Assembly (NCBI GenBank): GCA_040080075.1
Contig: JBEBJD010000022.1
Location: forward strand, 1-5,163
Length of the DNA: 5,163 bases
Reading direction: 5' to 3'
Source: JANNFX01 sp040080075
Lineage (GTDB): Bacteria; Pseudomonadota; Alphaproteobacteria; Rhizobiales; Hyphomicrobiaceae
The position numbers and the translations under genes were made by a program. Shown piece by piece: positions 1 through 4,561 of the stretch. The notes under the pieces were generated by a model that saw only the letters and a list, made by a program, of their open reading frames with translations, was not told where the DNA came from and ran no database searches. Each line of letters opens with the position of its first letter. Position 1 is the first letter of the stretch.

Positions 1-6
1 GCCTTT

Positions 7-39
7 CTCTTGCCACGACTCTTGCCCTAAGAAGGCAAG
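7..39 (+). repeat. Short direct repeat and hairpin upstream of first gene
   Basis: CTCTTGCC occurs twice (7-14 and 19-26), separated by ACGA, which gives a 12-bp period. The second copy also forms a hairpin: CTTGCC at 21-26 pairs with GGCAAG at 34-39 around a 7-nt loop. No T-run follows, so it is not a standard intrinsic terminator. It lies about 30 bp before the start codon at 71, where an operator or leader structure could sit, but the window edge hides the context and a chance occurrence is possible. Confidence 0.3.
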
Positions 40-70
40 GTGACTCCTTCCCCTGTGGCGAGAGCATCGT

Positions 71-1219
71 ATGTCTCAAAAAGCGCATTCAGCTGGAATA
101 AGGCGGACGGCAGTGGCGGCGCTGCTGTGCCTTTTGTTGGCGCCTTGGGGACACAGCATGGCACAGCAAGCTCCAAGCGGCGGCGCAGCACCTGCAAGCG
201 CCGCCGACGCCATCGCGGATTTCTTTTCGAGCGCTGGCGACCAGATTTTCGAAGAGTGCATTTTCGAACTCTCTCAAGAGCAGATCGACGTCCAGCAGGA
301 ACTGATCAAAGCCTATACCGGCATGGGCGCCAGCGGGCTGGTGGCGCGGCAACTCGCGGTCAAACAAATCCAGCCGCCAAAATTGTCGGAAAAATGCGAA
401 CAGATCCGGCGCCAGCCGAAGGCCGCCCAGCCAGATTGGTCAACGACCACAATCCCTGTTCCAAAAAAGCCGGCCATCGCAGCCGCGCCGAAGAAAGCGC
501 CCGAGCCACTTGCCCCTGCTACGGCACTTGCAAAAACGGCACTTGCAAAAAAGAAGCCGCTGCCGCAGTGGGACTGCGCGTCCAACGTCGACTACGTCAC
601 CATTCACCACAACGGCTTTGAAAGAAAGCTGACCGATGGCGAGATCTGTAATCCGTTTGAGGATGTCGTCCATGAAGTTCCCGCGTCGTTGAAAACATTC
701 CGCCTGGGCTACACCATCAGGACCGGGCGCGTGTTTGTTATCGCCGATGATCCGCAATTCAATGGTAAAACCATCACCTGGGCCATCTCCGGCCGCGACG
801 TTTGCCGCAACAATCCAGATCCCGATTGCTTGGCTGCACGCGCCGTCGGCCCGCTGCCACCGGGCGAGTATTCATTCTCGGACAACAAAGCGCAGCGCGT
901 CAGTTGGGGGCCCAAAACCAAACGCAATGTGGCAGGCATTTATCTGACGAAGTTAGCCAACAAAGAGCGCTTCAGCCCAGCGCAGGCCGCCGCCATCCGG
1001 GCGCGCGGCAACATTGCCATTCATGTGCGCTTGAAGGGCGAAATGTCGGAAGCGTGCCTCGGATTGGAGCCGAAGGGCTGGGCTCATGTTGCAACTTTGA
1101 TCAAAGACATGCGCGCCACCGGCGTCACCGTTTTGATCGACGAGCCCTATCCGCAAATCGCCGAAGCCCCGCCAGTTATTGTGGCCTCATCATTCTCGTT
1201 TTCGAGTTTGTTTAAGTGA
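71..1219 (+). CDS. Exported protein with Tlde1/DUF2778-like (L,D-transpeptidase-like) C-terminal domain
   Basis: The product has 382 residues. Residues 1-31 look like a Sec signal peptide: basic RR at 11-12, a hydrophobic AVAALLCLLLAP core, and a likely cut after SMA (29-31), so the protein should act outside the cytoplasm. Residues 45-115 are mostly helical with cysteines at 63 and 109. Residues 116-165 are a low-complexity Ala/Pro/Lys linker. The C-terminal part (about 167-360) has GPLPPGEYSF at 260-269 and IAIHVRLKGEMSEACLGL at 315-332. This resembles the GPIPPGxY and IHG...SEGC motifs of DUF2778/Tlde1 proteins, which cleave or exchange peptidoglycan stem peptides. H318 and C329 would be the catalytic pair, but the Gly before Cys is Ala here (SEAC), so activity is uncertain. 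ATG at 71 is chosen because it gives an intact signal peptide; upstream GAGAG is only a modest ribosome binding site. The domain call is from motif memory. Confidence 0.85.
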   Translation: MSQKAHSAGIRRTAVAALLCLLLAPWGHSMAQQAPSGGAAPASAADAIADFFSSAGDQIFEECIFELSQEQIDVQQELIKAYTGMGASGLVARQLAVKQIQPPKLSEKCEQIRRQPKAAQPDWSTTTIPVPKKPAIAAAPKKAPEPLAPATALAKTALAKKKPLPQWDCASNVDYVTIHHNGFERKLTDGEICNPFEDVVHEVPASLKTFRLGYTIRTGRVFVIADDPQFNGKTITWAISGRDVCRNNPDPDCLAARAVGPLPPGEYSFSDNKAQRVSWGPKTKRNVAGIYLTKLANKERFSPAQAAAIRARGNIAIHVRLKGEMSEACLGLEPKGWAHVATLIKDMRATGVTVLIDEPYPQIAEAPPVIVASSFSFSSLFK

Positions 1220-1242
1220 GGGGGTCGGGGGAGGATGGGGCC

Positions 1243-1285
1243 GTGACGCGACTGCAAAACAATCGTGATCCAAGTCCCCGGACAA
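1243..1285 (+). repeat. Short dispersed repeat, copy 1 of 3
   Basis: The copy begins GTGACGCGACTG, runs through CAATCGTGATCC and ends AGTCCCCGGACAA. Closely related sequences in the same orientation lie at 1806-1849 and 2032-2073. CGACTG/CAATCG arms and GTCC/GGAC arms make it partly self-complementary. It lies in the gap between the exported-protein gene and the GIY-YIG gene. The rest of 1220-1342 shows no other structure I can name. Confidence 0.55.
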
Positions 1286-1342
1286 GGATAAAGATAGCGC
1301 GGCCGGAACAGCGGCACAGGCTAAATTCGACGCGCAAGCCCA

Positions 1343-1381
1343 CCCACAGGTGTCATCCTCGGGCTTGTCCCGAGGACCCAT
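1343..1381 (+). repeat. REP-like palindrome, left inverted repeat of the GIY-YIG unit
   Basis: This 39-bp sequence matches the reverse complement of 1749-1787 at 38 of 39 positions. Inside it is a hairpin: TCCTCGGG (1356-1363), loop CTTGT (1364-1368), CCCGAGGA (1369-1376). This type of palindrome with GTCAT before it and CCA after it is, as I recall, common between genes in Rhizobiales. The reading frame of the downstream gene is open through it from a GTG at 1350, but the repeat is better read as non-coding. Confidence 0.85.
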
Positions 1382-1424
1382 CGTGCTGCATGCTGTGGTG
1401 TCAAATGAGAGCGCGGCCGGCACC

Positions 1425-1736
1425 ATGTACACCTACTGGGTCTACATCCTCGCGAGCAAACCCTATGGCACGCTTTATATTGGCGTGACCAACGACCTTC
1501 TCGGCCGCGCGTCGTCTCATCGTGACGGCACTGGCTCGAAATTCACGAGCCAATATGGCCTCAAGCGGCTCGTCTATTTCGAACCGTTCGCGGATATCGA
1601 CGAGGCTATCCAACGGGAGAAAACTTTGAAGCATTGGGTGCGGCGGTGGAAAATCAACCTCATCGAGCGCGACAACCCGCATTGGTCAGATTTGTATCCC
1701 GCGCTGCGGGCACTACCGGGAAACGCGAGCGACTGA
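1425..1736 (+). CDS. Single-domain GIY-YIG nuclease (COG2827/UPF0213-like)
   Basis: The product has 103 residues and nearly all of it is the GIY-YIG fold. YWVYIL at 4-9 stands for the GIY strand and LYIGVT at 17-22 for the YIG strand. R28 is the likely conserved arginine, followed by SSHRDG (30-35), KFTSQYGLKRLVYFE (39-53), AIQREKTLKHW (61-71, with E65 the likely metal-binding glutamate) and NPHWSDLY (84-91). Family members hydrolyse DNA phosphodiester bonds, but the role of these stand-alone versions in bacteria is poorly defined. The ATG at 1425 is preferred because homologues start just before YWVYIL and because the longer GTG start at 1350 lies in the palindromic repeat. The ribosome binding site is weak (GAGAG, 1407-1411). 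It has no added DNA-binding domain, so target choice would rest on the core or on DNA structure. The gene is enclosed by inverted repeats. Confidence 0.9.
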   Translation: MYTYWVYILASKPYGTLYIGVTNDLLGRASSHRDGTGSKFTSQYGLKRLVYFEPFADIDEAIQREKTLKHWVRRWKINLIERDNPHWSDLYPALRALPGNASD

Positions 1737-1748
1737 GCAAGTAGATGA

Positions 1749-1787
1749 ATGGATCCTCGGGACAAGCCCGAGGATGACACCTGTGGG
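1749..1787 (-). repeat. REP-like palindrome, right inverted repeat of the GIY-YIG unit
   Basis: This is the reverse-complement partner of 1343-1381, differing at one position (T for C just outside the stem). The hairpin has a 9-bp stem, ATCCTCGGG (1753-1761) and CCCGAGGAT (1767-1775), around ACAAG. It starts 12 bp after the stop of the GIY-YIG gene and might also end or protect its transcript, although no T-run follows. With the sequence to about 1850 it forms a roughly 100-bp unit repeated at 1975-2073. Confidence 0.85.
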
Positions 1788-1805
1788 GCGGCGGGACTTG
1801 GGGAC

Positions 1806-1849
1806 ATGACGCGATTGCGCAAGCCAATCGTGATCAAGTTCACGGACAA
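1806..1849 (+). repeat. Short dispersed repeat, copy 2 of 3
   Basis: ATGACGCGATTG is followed by CAATCGTGATCAAG and CGGACAA, closely matching 1243-1285 and more loosely 2032-2073. CGATTG (1812-1817) and CAATCG (1825-1830) are complementary and could form a 6-bp stem. It lies 18 bp beyond the right inverted repeat, with CGGCGGGACTTGGGGAC between them; a similar spacer follows the palindrome at 1975-2013. Confidence 0.55.
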
Positions 1850-1879
1850 AACAATTGGCCGCCGTCCAAAATACCCTGG

Positions 1880-1911
1880 ATGTCATCCCGGCTTTTATTG
1901 CCGGGATCCAT
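1880..1911 (+). repeat. REP-like palindrome of a second type
   Basis: ATCCCGGC (1885-1892) pairs with GCCGGGAT (1900-1907) around TTTTATT, preceded by TGTC and followed by CCAT. The GTCATCC...GGATCCAT frame is the same as in the other palindromes here, but the stem and loop differ. It appears to be a different subfamily of the same general repeat class. Confidence 0.7.
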
Positions 1912-1974
1912 TCGGCCGGGTCGATAGTGTTGCAAGTGTCCAGCATTCCAACAGGTGTCCCAGTCTGCTGCACG

Positions 1975-2013
1975 ATGGGTCCTCGCGACAAGCGCGAGGA
2001 TGACCCCTGTGGG
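1975..2013 (-). repeat. REP-like palindrome, variant copy with paired stem changes
   Basis: Read on the minus strand it matches 1343-1381 at 36 of 39 positions. Two of the three differences are the two sides of one stem pair: CCTCGCG (1981-1987) faces CGCGAGG (1993-1999) where the other copies have CCTCGGG and CCCGAGG. The loop ACAAG is unchanged. The similarity to the left copy continues past the core (ATCGTGC, then GCA). Confidence 0.8.
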
Positions 2014-2031
2014 GTGGCGGGATTTTGGGAC

Positions 2032-2073
2032 ATGACGCGATTGTGTCAGCATCACGATCGTGTCCCCAGACAA
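2032..2073 (+). repeat. Short dispersed repeat, copy 3 of 3
   Basis: ATGACGCGATTG is identical to the start of copy 2. The middle has diverged and the end reads GTCCCCAGACAA, like copy 1. Together with the palindrome at 1975-2013 it repeats the order palindrome, GGCGGGA-type spacer, short motif seen at 1749-1849. Confidence 0.5.
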
Positions 2074-2129
2074 ACAGAAAGAGTAGGGCGTTACGAGTGA
2101 GAAAATGTGCGAACGCCCGCCATGGATTG

Positions 2130-2154
2130 TTGGGTCGCGCTGCGCTTGACCTAA
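2130..2154. repeat. Imperfect hairpin before the convergent gene end
   Basis: TTGGGTC (2130-2136) can pair with GACCTAA (2148-2154) with one G-T wobble and an 11-nt loop. It lies just past the 3' end of the minus-strand gene at 2163-2543. It has no T-run, so terminator function is doubtful; it may be the remnant of another intergenic repeat. The flanking 2074-2129 shows nothing I can name. Confidence 0.35.
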
Positions 2155-2162
2155 GCTACGGT

Positions 2163-2543
2163 CTACTCGTTAACACCCACTGCGTCACCCATCGCCTCGA
2201 TGCCTTCGTAGACGGTTTTCGTGCTCTGTTTGACGCTGTCTTTCGGGTGGTCATCGCATCGAGCGGTGACGACTGCTGATGTAGTCTGCTTCCCCTCATC
2301 AGTCATGCGCGCGAAGATTTTTGGCCGACCACGAGTTGCATTCTTTCGATCTAGTTCTGTGAACTCTCGCTCAACAACACTATAGACTTCGCGAACTTGA
2401 GCCATGTCAGGTTGGGACGCGTCGAATATCGCCCTCACCGCGCGGCACGACATATGTTCGTCTACCGTTCCACCCGCATACGATTCACTAATGATCACAA
2501 GAGTGACTGTGAACAGTGCTGCCGCAACCTTAAGATATTTCAT
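2163..2543 (-). CDS. Small secreted two-cysteine protein, possibly HdeA-like
   Basis: The product has 126 residues. It starts with a signal peptide (K2, K5, hydrophobic VAAALFTVTLVII, likely cut after SYA at 21-23), so the mature part of about 103 residues should be periplasmic. Two cysteines, C33 in MSCRAV and C96 in VTARCDDHPKDSV, could form a disulfide. The spacing and the C-terminal pattern, Cys followed by a polar turn and a helix ending VYEGI, recall alphaproteobacterial HdeA/HdeB-like acid-stress chaperones, but this is weak and not confirmed. The ribosome binding site AGGAAG (plus-strand 2549-2554) is well placed 5 nt before the ATG. The start lies 44 bp after the dnaN stop on the same strand, so read-through from dnaN is plausible. 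Its base composition looks less GC-rich than that of dnaN, which may point to a separate origin. Confidence 0.75.
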   Translation of the reverse strand: MKYLKVAAALFTVTLVIISESYAGGTVDEHMSCRAVRAIFDASQPDMAQVREVYSVVEREFTELDRKNATRGRPKIFARMTDEGKQTTSAVVTARCDDHPKDSVKQSTKTVYEGIEAMGDAVGVNE

Positions 2544-2587
2544 TGCGACTTCCTATTTCAGGTCCCGCTTTGGTGCCGCGTAGTTTT

Positions 2588-3706
2588 TTACACCCGCATC
2601 GGCATCAGCACGTACAGCGCGTGGTCGTCGCTGTCATCGCGGATCATGGTTGGGGAACCCGGATCGTTGAGCATAAAGCGGGCTTCCTCGCCCTCGAGCT
2701 GGCCGGCGATGTCGAGCAGGTAGCGCGCGTTGAAGCCAATTTCCAAGGGCGTGGAACTGTAGTTGACGCTGACCTCTTCGGTGGCGCTGCCGCCTTCAGG
2801 ATTGTTGACCGACAGCACCAGCTTGTTCTTGCCGATGTTGAGTTTGACGGCACGCCCGCGCTCACTGGCAATTGTCGACACGCGATCAACTGCGCTCGTG
2901 AACTCGGCGTTGGAGACGCGCATTTCCTTGTCGTTGCCTTGCGGGATAACGCGGCCATAGTCGGGGAAGGTGCCATCGATCAGCTTCGACGTTAACGTCA
3001 CACTGCCGATTTCAAAACGCACCTTGGCGGCGCTAACGCCGACCTTGATCGCCCCGCCATTGCCTTCGATCAGACGATGCAGCTCGTGCACGGTCTTGCG
3101 CGGCACGATCACGCCCGGCATGCCTTTAGCGCCGGCAGGTAACGGCAGCTCAACTTGAGCGAGGCGATGCCCATCGGTTGCGACGGCCCGCAACGTGGCC
3201 TCCTTGCCGCGTTCGGCCGCATGCAGGAAAATGCCATTGAGGTAATAGCGCGTTTCTTCGGTCGAGATGGCAAAGCGGGTTTTCTCGATGAGGCGTTTGA
3301 GATCTTGCGCGGCAATTTCAAACGAGTGGCCCAGTTCGCCGGCATTGAGATCGGGAAAATCTTCCGCACCCAGGGTCTGCAGGGCAAAGCGCGACGGTCC
3401 CGCCGTGACGGTCAGCCTCTCCTTCTCGGCATCGCGCTTGATGTCGACTTTGCTGCCATCGGCCAGTTTGCGCACGATATCGTGCAGCATGTGAGCTGGC
3501 ACTGTGACCGCGCCCGACTGCGTTACTTGAGCCGGCACTTCTTCGATCACTTCGCGCTCTAGATCGGTGGCGCGCAGCTCCAGTGACTGGCCCGAAGCGC
3601 GCAACAGCACATTGGACAAAATCGGAATGGTGGTGCGCCGCTCAACGACACTCGTCACATGGCCAAGGGCTCTCAGCAGCTCGCCACGTTCAATTTGTAA
3701 GTGCAT
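2588..3706 (-). CDS. dnaN: DNA polymerase III beta subunit (sliding clamp)
   Basis: The product has 372 residues, the normal full length for bacterial beta clamps. DnaN forms a ring-shaped dimer around DNA that tethers the replicative polymerase and binds other repair and replication proteins. Three clamp domains are expected at about 1-120, 125-245 and 250-372. Diagnostic stretches are VVERRTTIPILSNVLLRA near the N-terminus, the central DGHRLAQVELPLP, the linker region LIDGTFPDYGRVIP, and the C-terminal YVLMPMRV, which forms part of the partner-binding pocket region. The ATG at 3706 is supported by GAGG (plus-strand 3713-3716) 6 nt upstream and by the family start. I see no frameshift or missing segment. 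The next gene downstream is not recF, and dnaA is not visible upstream within the window. A hairpin in the leader (3734-3756) could affect expression; no promoter could be called with confidence. Confidence 0.97.
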   Translation of the reverse strand: MHLQIERGELLRALGHVTSVVERRTTIPILSNVLLRASGQSLELRATDLEREVIEEVPAQVTQSGAVTVPAHMLHDIVRKLADGSKVDIKRDAEKERLTVTAGPSRFALQTLGAEDFPDLNAGELGHSFEIAAQDLKRLIEKTRFAISTEETRYYLNGIFLHAAERGKEATLRAVATDGHRLAQVELPLPAGAKGMPGVIVPRKTVHELHRLIEGNGGAIKVGVSAAKVRFEIGSVTLTSKLIDGTFPDYGRVIPQGNDKEMRVSNAEFTSAVDRVSTIASERGRAVKLNIGKNKLVLSVNNPEGGSATEEVSVNYSSTPLEIGFNARYLLDIAGQLEGEEARFMLNDPGSPTMIRDDSDDHALYVLMPMRV

Positions 3707-3733
3707 CGAAGGCCTCGGGCGGTTTCGCGAGCG

Positions 3734-3756
3734 GCGGGCCTATGTGGCCAGCCCGC
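3734..3756 (-). promoter_or_regulatory. Hairpin in the dnaN leader
   Basis: GCGGGC (3734-3739) pairs with GCCCGC (3751-3756) around an 11-nt loop, 28 bp upstream of the dnaN start codon and about 17 bp upstream of its GAGG ribosome binding site. If transcribed it would be part of the 5' leader. A regulatory role is only inferred. Confidence 0.3.
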
Positions 3757-3928
3757 TCAACGGGTATGAAATCGGGGGTCGTCCCAGTGCAAACTGAACC
3801 CGGCGGCGGTTGGCGCCGCAAGTAACAAGGAATCGCGCAAGGACTCCGTCAGATTGACCTGAAAGGCCGGGGGAATTCAAGTACAACCCGAGCTTGGCGC
3901 CGGTTGGGGTGCCTATAAAACGCCTGGA

Positions 3929-3950
3929 GCGGCGCATTTGCGTGCGCCGC
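3929..3950. repeat. Perfect 8-bp inverted repeat
   Basis: GCGGCGCA (3929-3936) and TGCGCCGC (3943-3950) form a GC-rich hairpin with loop TTTGCG. On the minus strand a short T-run (TTTT) follows only about 9 nt after the stem, so it is not a standard terminator. It could be the 3' end signal of a gene once located upstream of dnaN, or a protein-binding site. Confidence 0.5.
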
Positions 3951-4034
3951 CCCGGAAATTAAGCGTTTTGGCGATGTGCCCAGTCCTGACAGACACGGAT
4001 GGGCCGGACGTTGCGGTTCGTAGGGCGGATTAGA

Positions 4035-4078
4035 GTGCTTTCTGGAAAAGTGTGCAGCGGTTTTCCGAAAAGAAGCAC
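4035..4078. repeat. Long imperfect hairpin, dispersed-repeat-like
   Basis: GTGCTT (4035-4040) pairs with AAGCAC (4073-4078). After a bulged T, CT (4042-4043) pairs with AG (4071-4072). GGAAAA (4044-4049) then pairs with TTTTCC (4061-4066) around an 11-nt loop. The GGAAAAGTGTG...GCGGTTTTCCG core is one I recall as a widespread intergenic repeat in Rhizobiales genomes. It starts with TAGAG at 4031, like the IS630 ends, and lies 17 bp from the left end of the IS. Confidence 0.6.
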
Positions 4079-4095
4079 GACAAAACAAAGAGCTA

Positions 4096-4120
4096 GAGCA
4101 CGATCAACTTAAACGGAATC
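4096..4120 (+). repeat. IS630 left terminal inverted repeat
   Basis: It matches the reverse complement of 5118-5142 at 20 of 25 positions; the first 16 bases differ at only two positions, both C/T. It is preceded by the TA target at 4094-4095. Confidence 0.85.
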
Positions 4121-4122
4121 GA

Positions 4123-4153
4123 TTGGGGATTCACACGGGCTCGCGAATATGAT
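4123..4153 (+). promoter_or_regulatory. Possible transposase promoter
   Basis: TTGGGG (4123-4128) and TATGAT (4148-4153) resemble -35 and -10 boxes with a 19-bp spacer. The -10 match is good but the -35 is weak and the spacing a little long. The position, inside the left end and 33 bp before the transposase start, fits. Confidence 0.35.
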
Positions 4154-4162
4154 TCAAGATCA

Positions 4163-4184
4163 GGGCTGGATCGGAGGCCAGCCC
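4163..4184 (+). promoter_or_regulatory. Hairpin holding the transposase Shine-Dalgarno in its loop
   Basis: GGGCTGG (4163-4169) pairs perfectly with CCAGCCC (4178-4184). The 8-nt loop ATCGGAGG contains the ribosome binding site GGAGG (4173-4177). The stem ends 2 nt before the ATG at 4187. Such structures can limit transposase translation; here the effect is inferred from position. Confidence 0.55.
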
Positions 4185-4186
4185 GC

Positions 4187-4561
4187 ATGGCACGAGCTTA
4201 TTCTCTCGATCTGCGTGAACGCGTCGTTGCAGCCGTCGATGGCGGCCAGTCCTGCCGTTCTGTGGCCGGAACTTACGACGTCAGCGTCTCTTGCGTCGTG
4301 AAGTGGTCGCAGCGGTTCCGCACATCAGGCAGTGCGGCACCTGGAAAGATCGGCGGACATCGACCGGTTTTGCTAGCCGATCATCGCCATTTCATCCTTG
4401 AGCGGATTGCAATAGAACCGCACGTCACGTTACGCGGCCTGCAAGCCGAGCTTGCCGGGCGCGGCATCGCCGTGAGCTTCGGGACACTTTGGAACTTCGT
4501 GCGCCGCGAAGGCCTGAGCTTCAAAAAAAAGCCTGCTGCCAAGCGAGCAGGACCGGCCTGA
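4187..4561 (+). CDS. IS630 transposase, N-terminal frame (orfA)
   Basis: This frame gives 124 residues. It carries the DNA-binding part of an IS630 transposase: MARAYSLDLRERVV at the start, a helix-turn-helix at about 20-47 (CRSVAGTYDVSVSCVVKWSQRF) and a second winged-helix-like segment at about 80-107. It reaches SFKKK at 111-115 and then leaves the family sequence (PAAKRAGPA, stop), because the next frame carries the expected continuation SLLPSEQDRPDVARRR. ATG 4187 has GGAGG 9 nt upstream. The full transposase would join 4187-4528 to 4530-5129, giving 313 residues. On its own this product could act as a DNA-binding regulator of transposition, which is an inference. Confidence 0.9.
   Translation: MARAYSLDLRERVVAAVDGGQSCRSVAGTYDVSVSCVVKWSQRFRTSGSAAPGKIGGHRPVLLADHRHFILERIAIEPHVTLRGLQAELAGRGIAVSFGTLWNFVRREGLSFKKKPAAKRAGPA

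Larger units (their letters stand above)
1343..1787 (+). other. GIY-YIG gene enclosed by 39-bp palindromic inverted repeats (possible mobile or REP-generating unit)
   Basis: Two nearly perfect 39-bp inverted repeats (1343-1381 and 1749-1787) enclose 367 bp, of which 312 bp are one small GIY-YIG gene. The left repeat ends 43 bp before its ATG, and the right repeat starts 12 bp after its stop. The whole unit is 445 bp. I see no clear target-site duplication outside the repeats. The sequence shows the symmetry. That the unit moves, or that the nuclease acts on the hairpins, is inferred by analogy with RAYT/REP systems. The alternative is chance placement of two members of a high-copy repeat family around a host gene. 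Confidence 0.45.
3707..4095. other. Non-coding region between dnaN and the IS630 element
   Basis: About 390 bp carry no convincing gene. The region must hold the leader and probably the promoter of dnaN (minus strand), but I found no good -35/-10 pair and no TTATCCACA-type DnaA box. It contains hairpins at 3734-3756, 3929-3950 and 4035-4078. Small open frames here lack family features and ribosome binding sites. Confidence 0.6.

Noticed and set aside
40..621. Open frame of 193 residues overlapping the first gene
   Set aside because: It is Arg-rich with no recognisable family, and the overlapping frame from 71 has a signal peptide and domain motifs.
1350..1424. N-terminal extension of the GIY-YIG gene from GTG at 1350
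   Set aside because: The extra 25 residues (MSSSGLSRG...) are the translation of the palindromic repeat; the family start fits ATG at 1425.
1343..2073. CRISPR array
   Set aside because: The repeats are palindromic, irregularly spaced, in both orientations and separated by a gene; there is no regular spacer pattern.
3155..3562. Long plus-strand open frame inside dnaN
   Set aside because: It is a complementary-strand shadow in GC-rich DNA; dnaN on the minus strand is unambiguous.
3770..3800. dnaN promoter (TTGCAC-17-TCATAC on the minus strand)
   Set aside because: Both boxes match the consensus poorly, so it is no better than chance.
3849..4088. Minus-strand open frame of 79 residues upstream of dnaN
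   Set aside because: It runs through the hairpin repeat and has no family features or ribosome binding site.
3707..4095. Replication origin near dnaN
   Set aside because: No TTATCCACA-like DnaA boxes or AT-rich unwinding region are visible.
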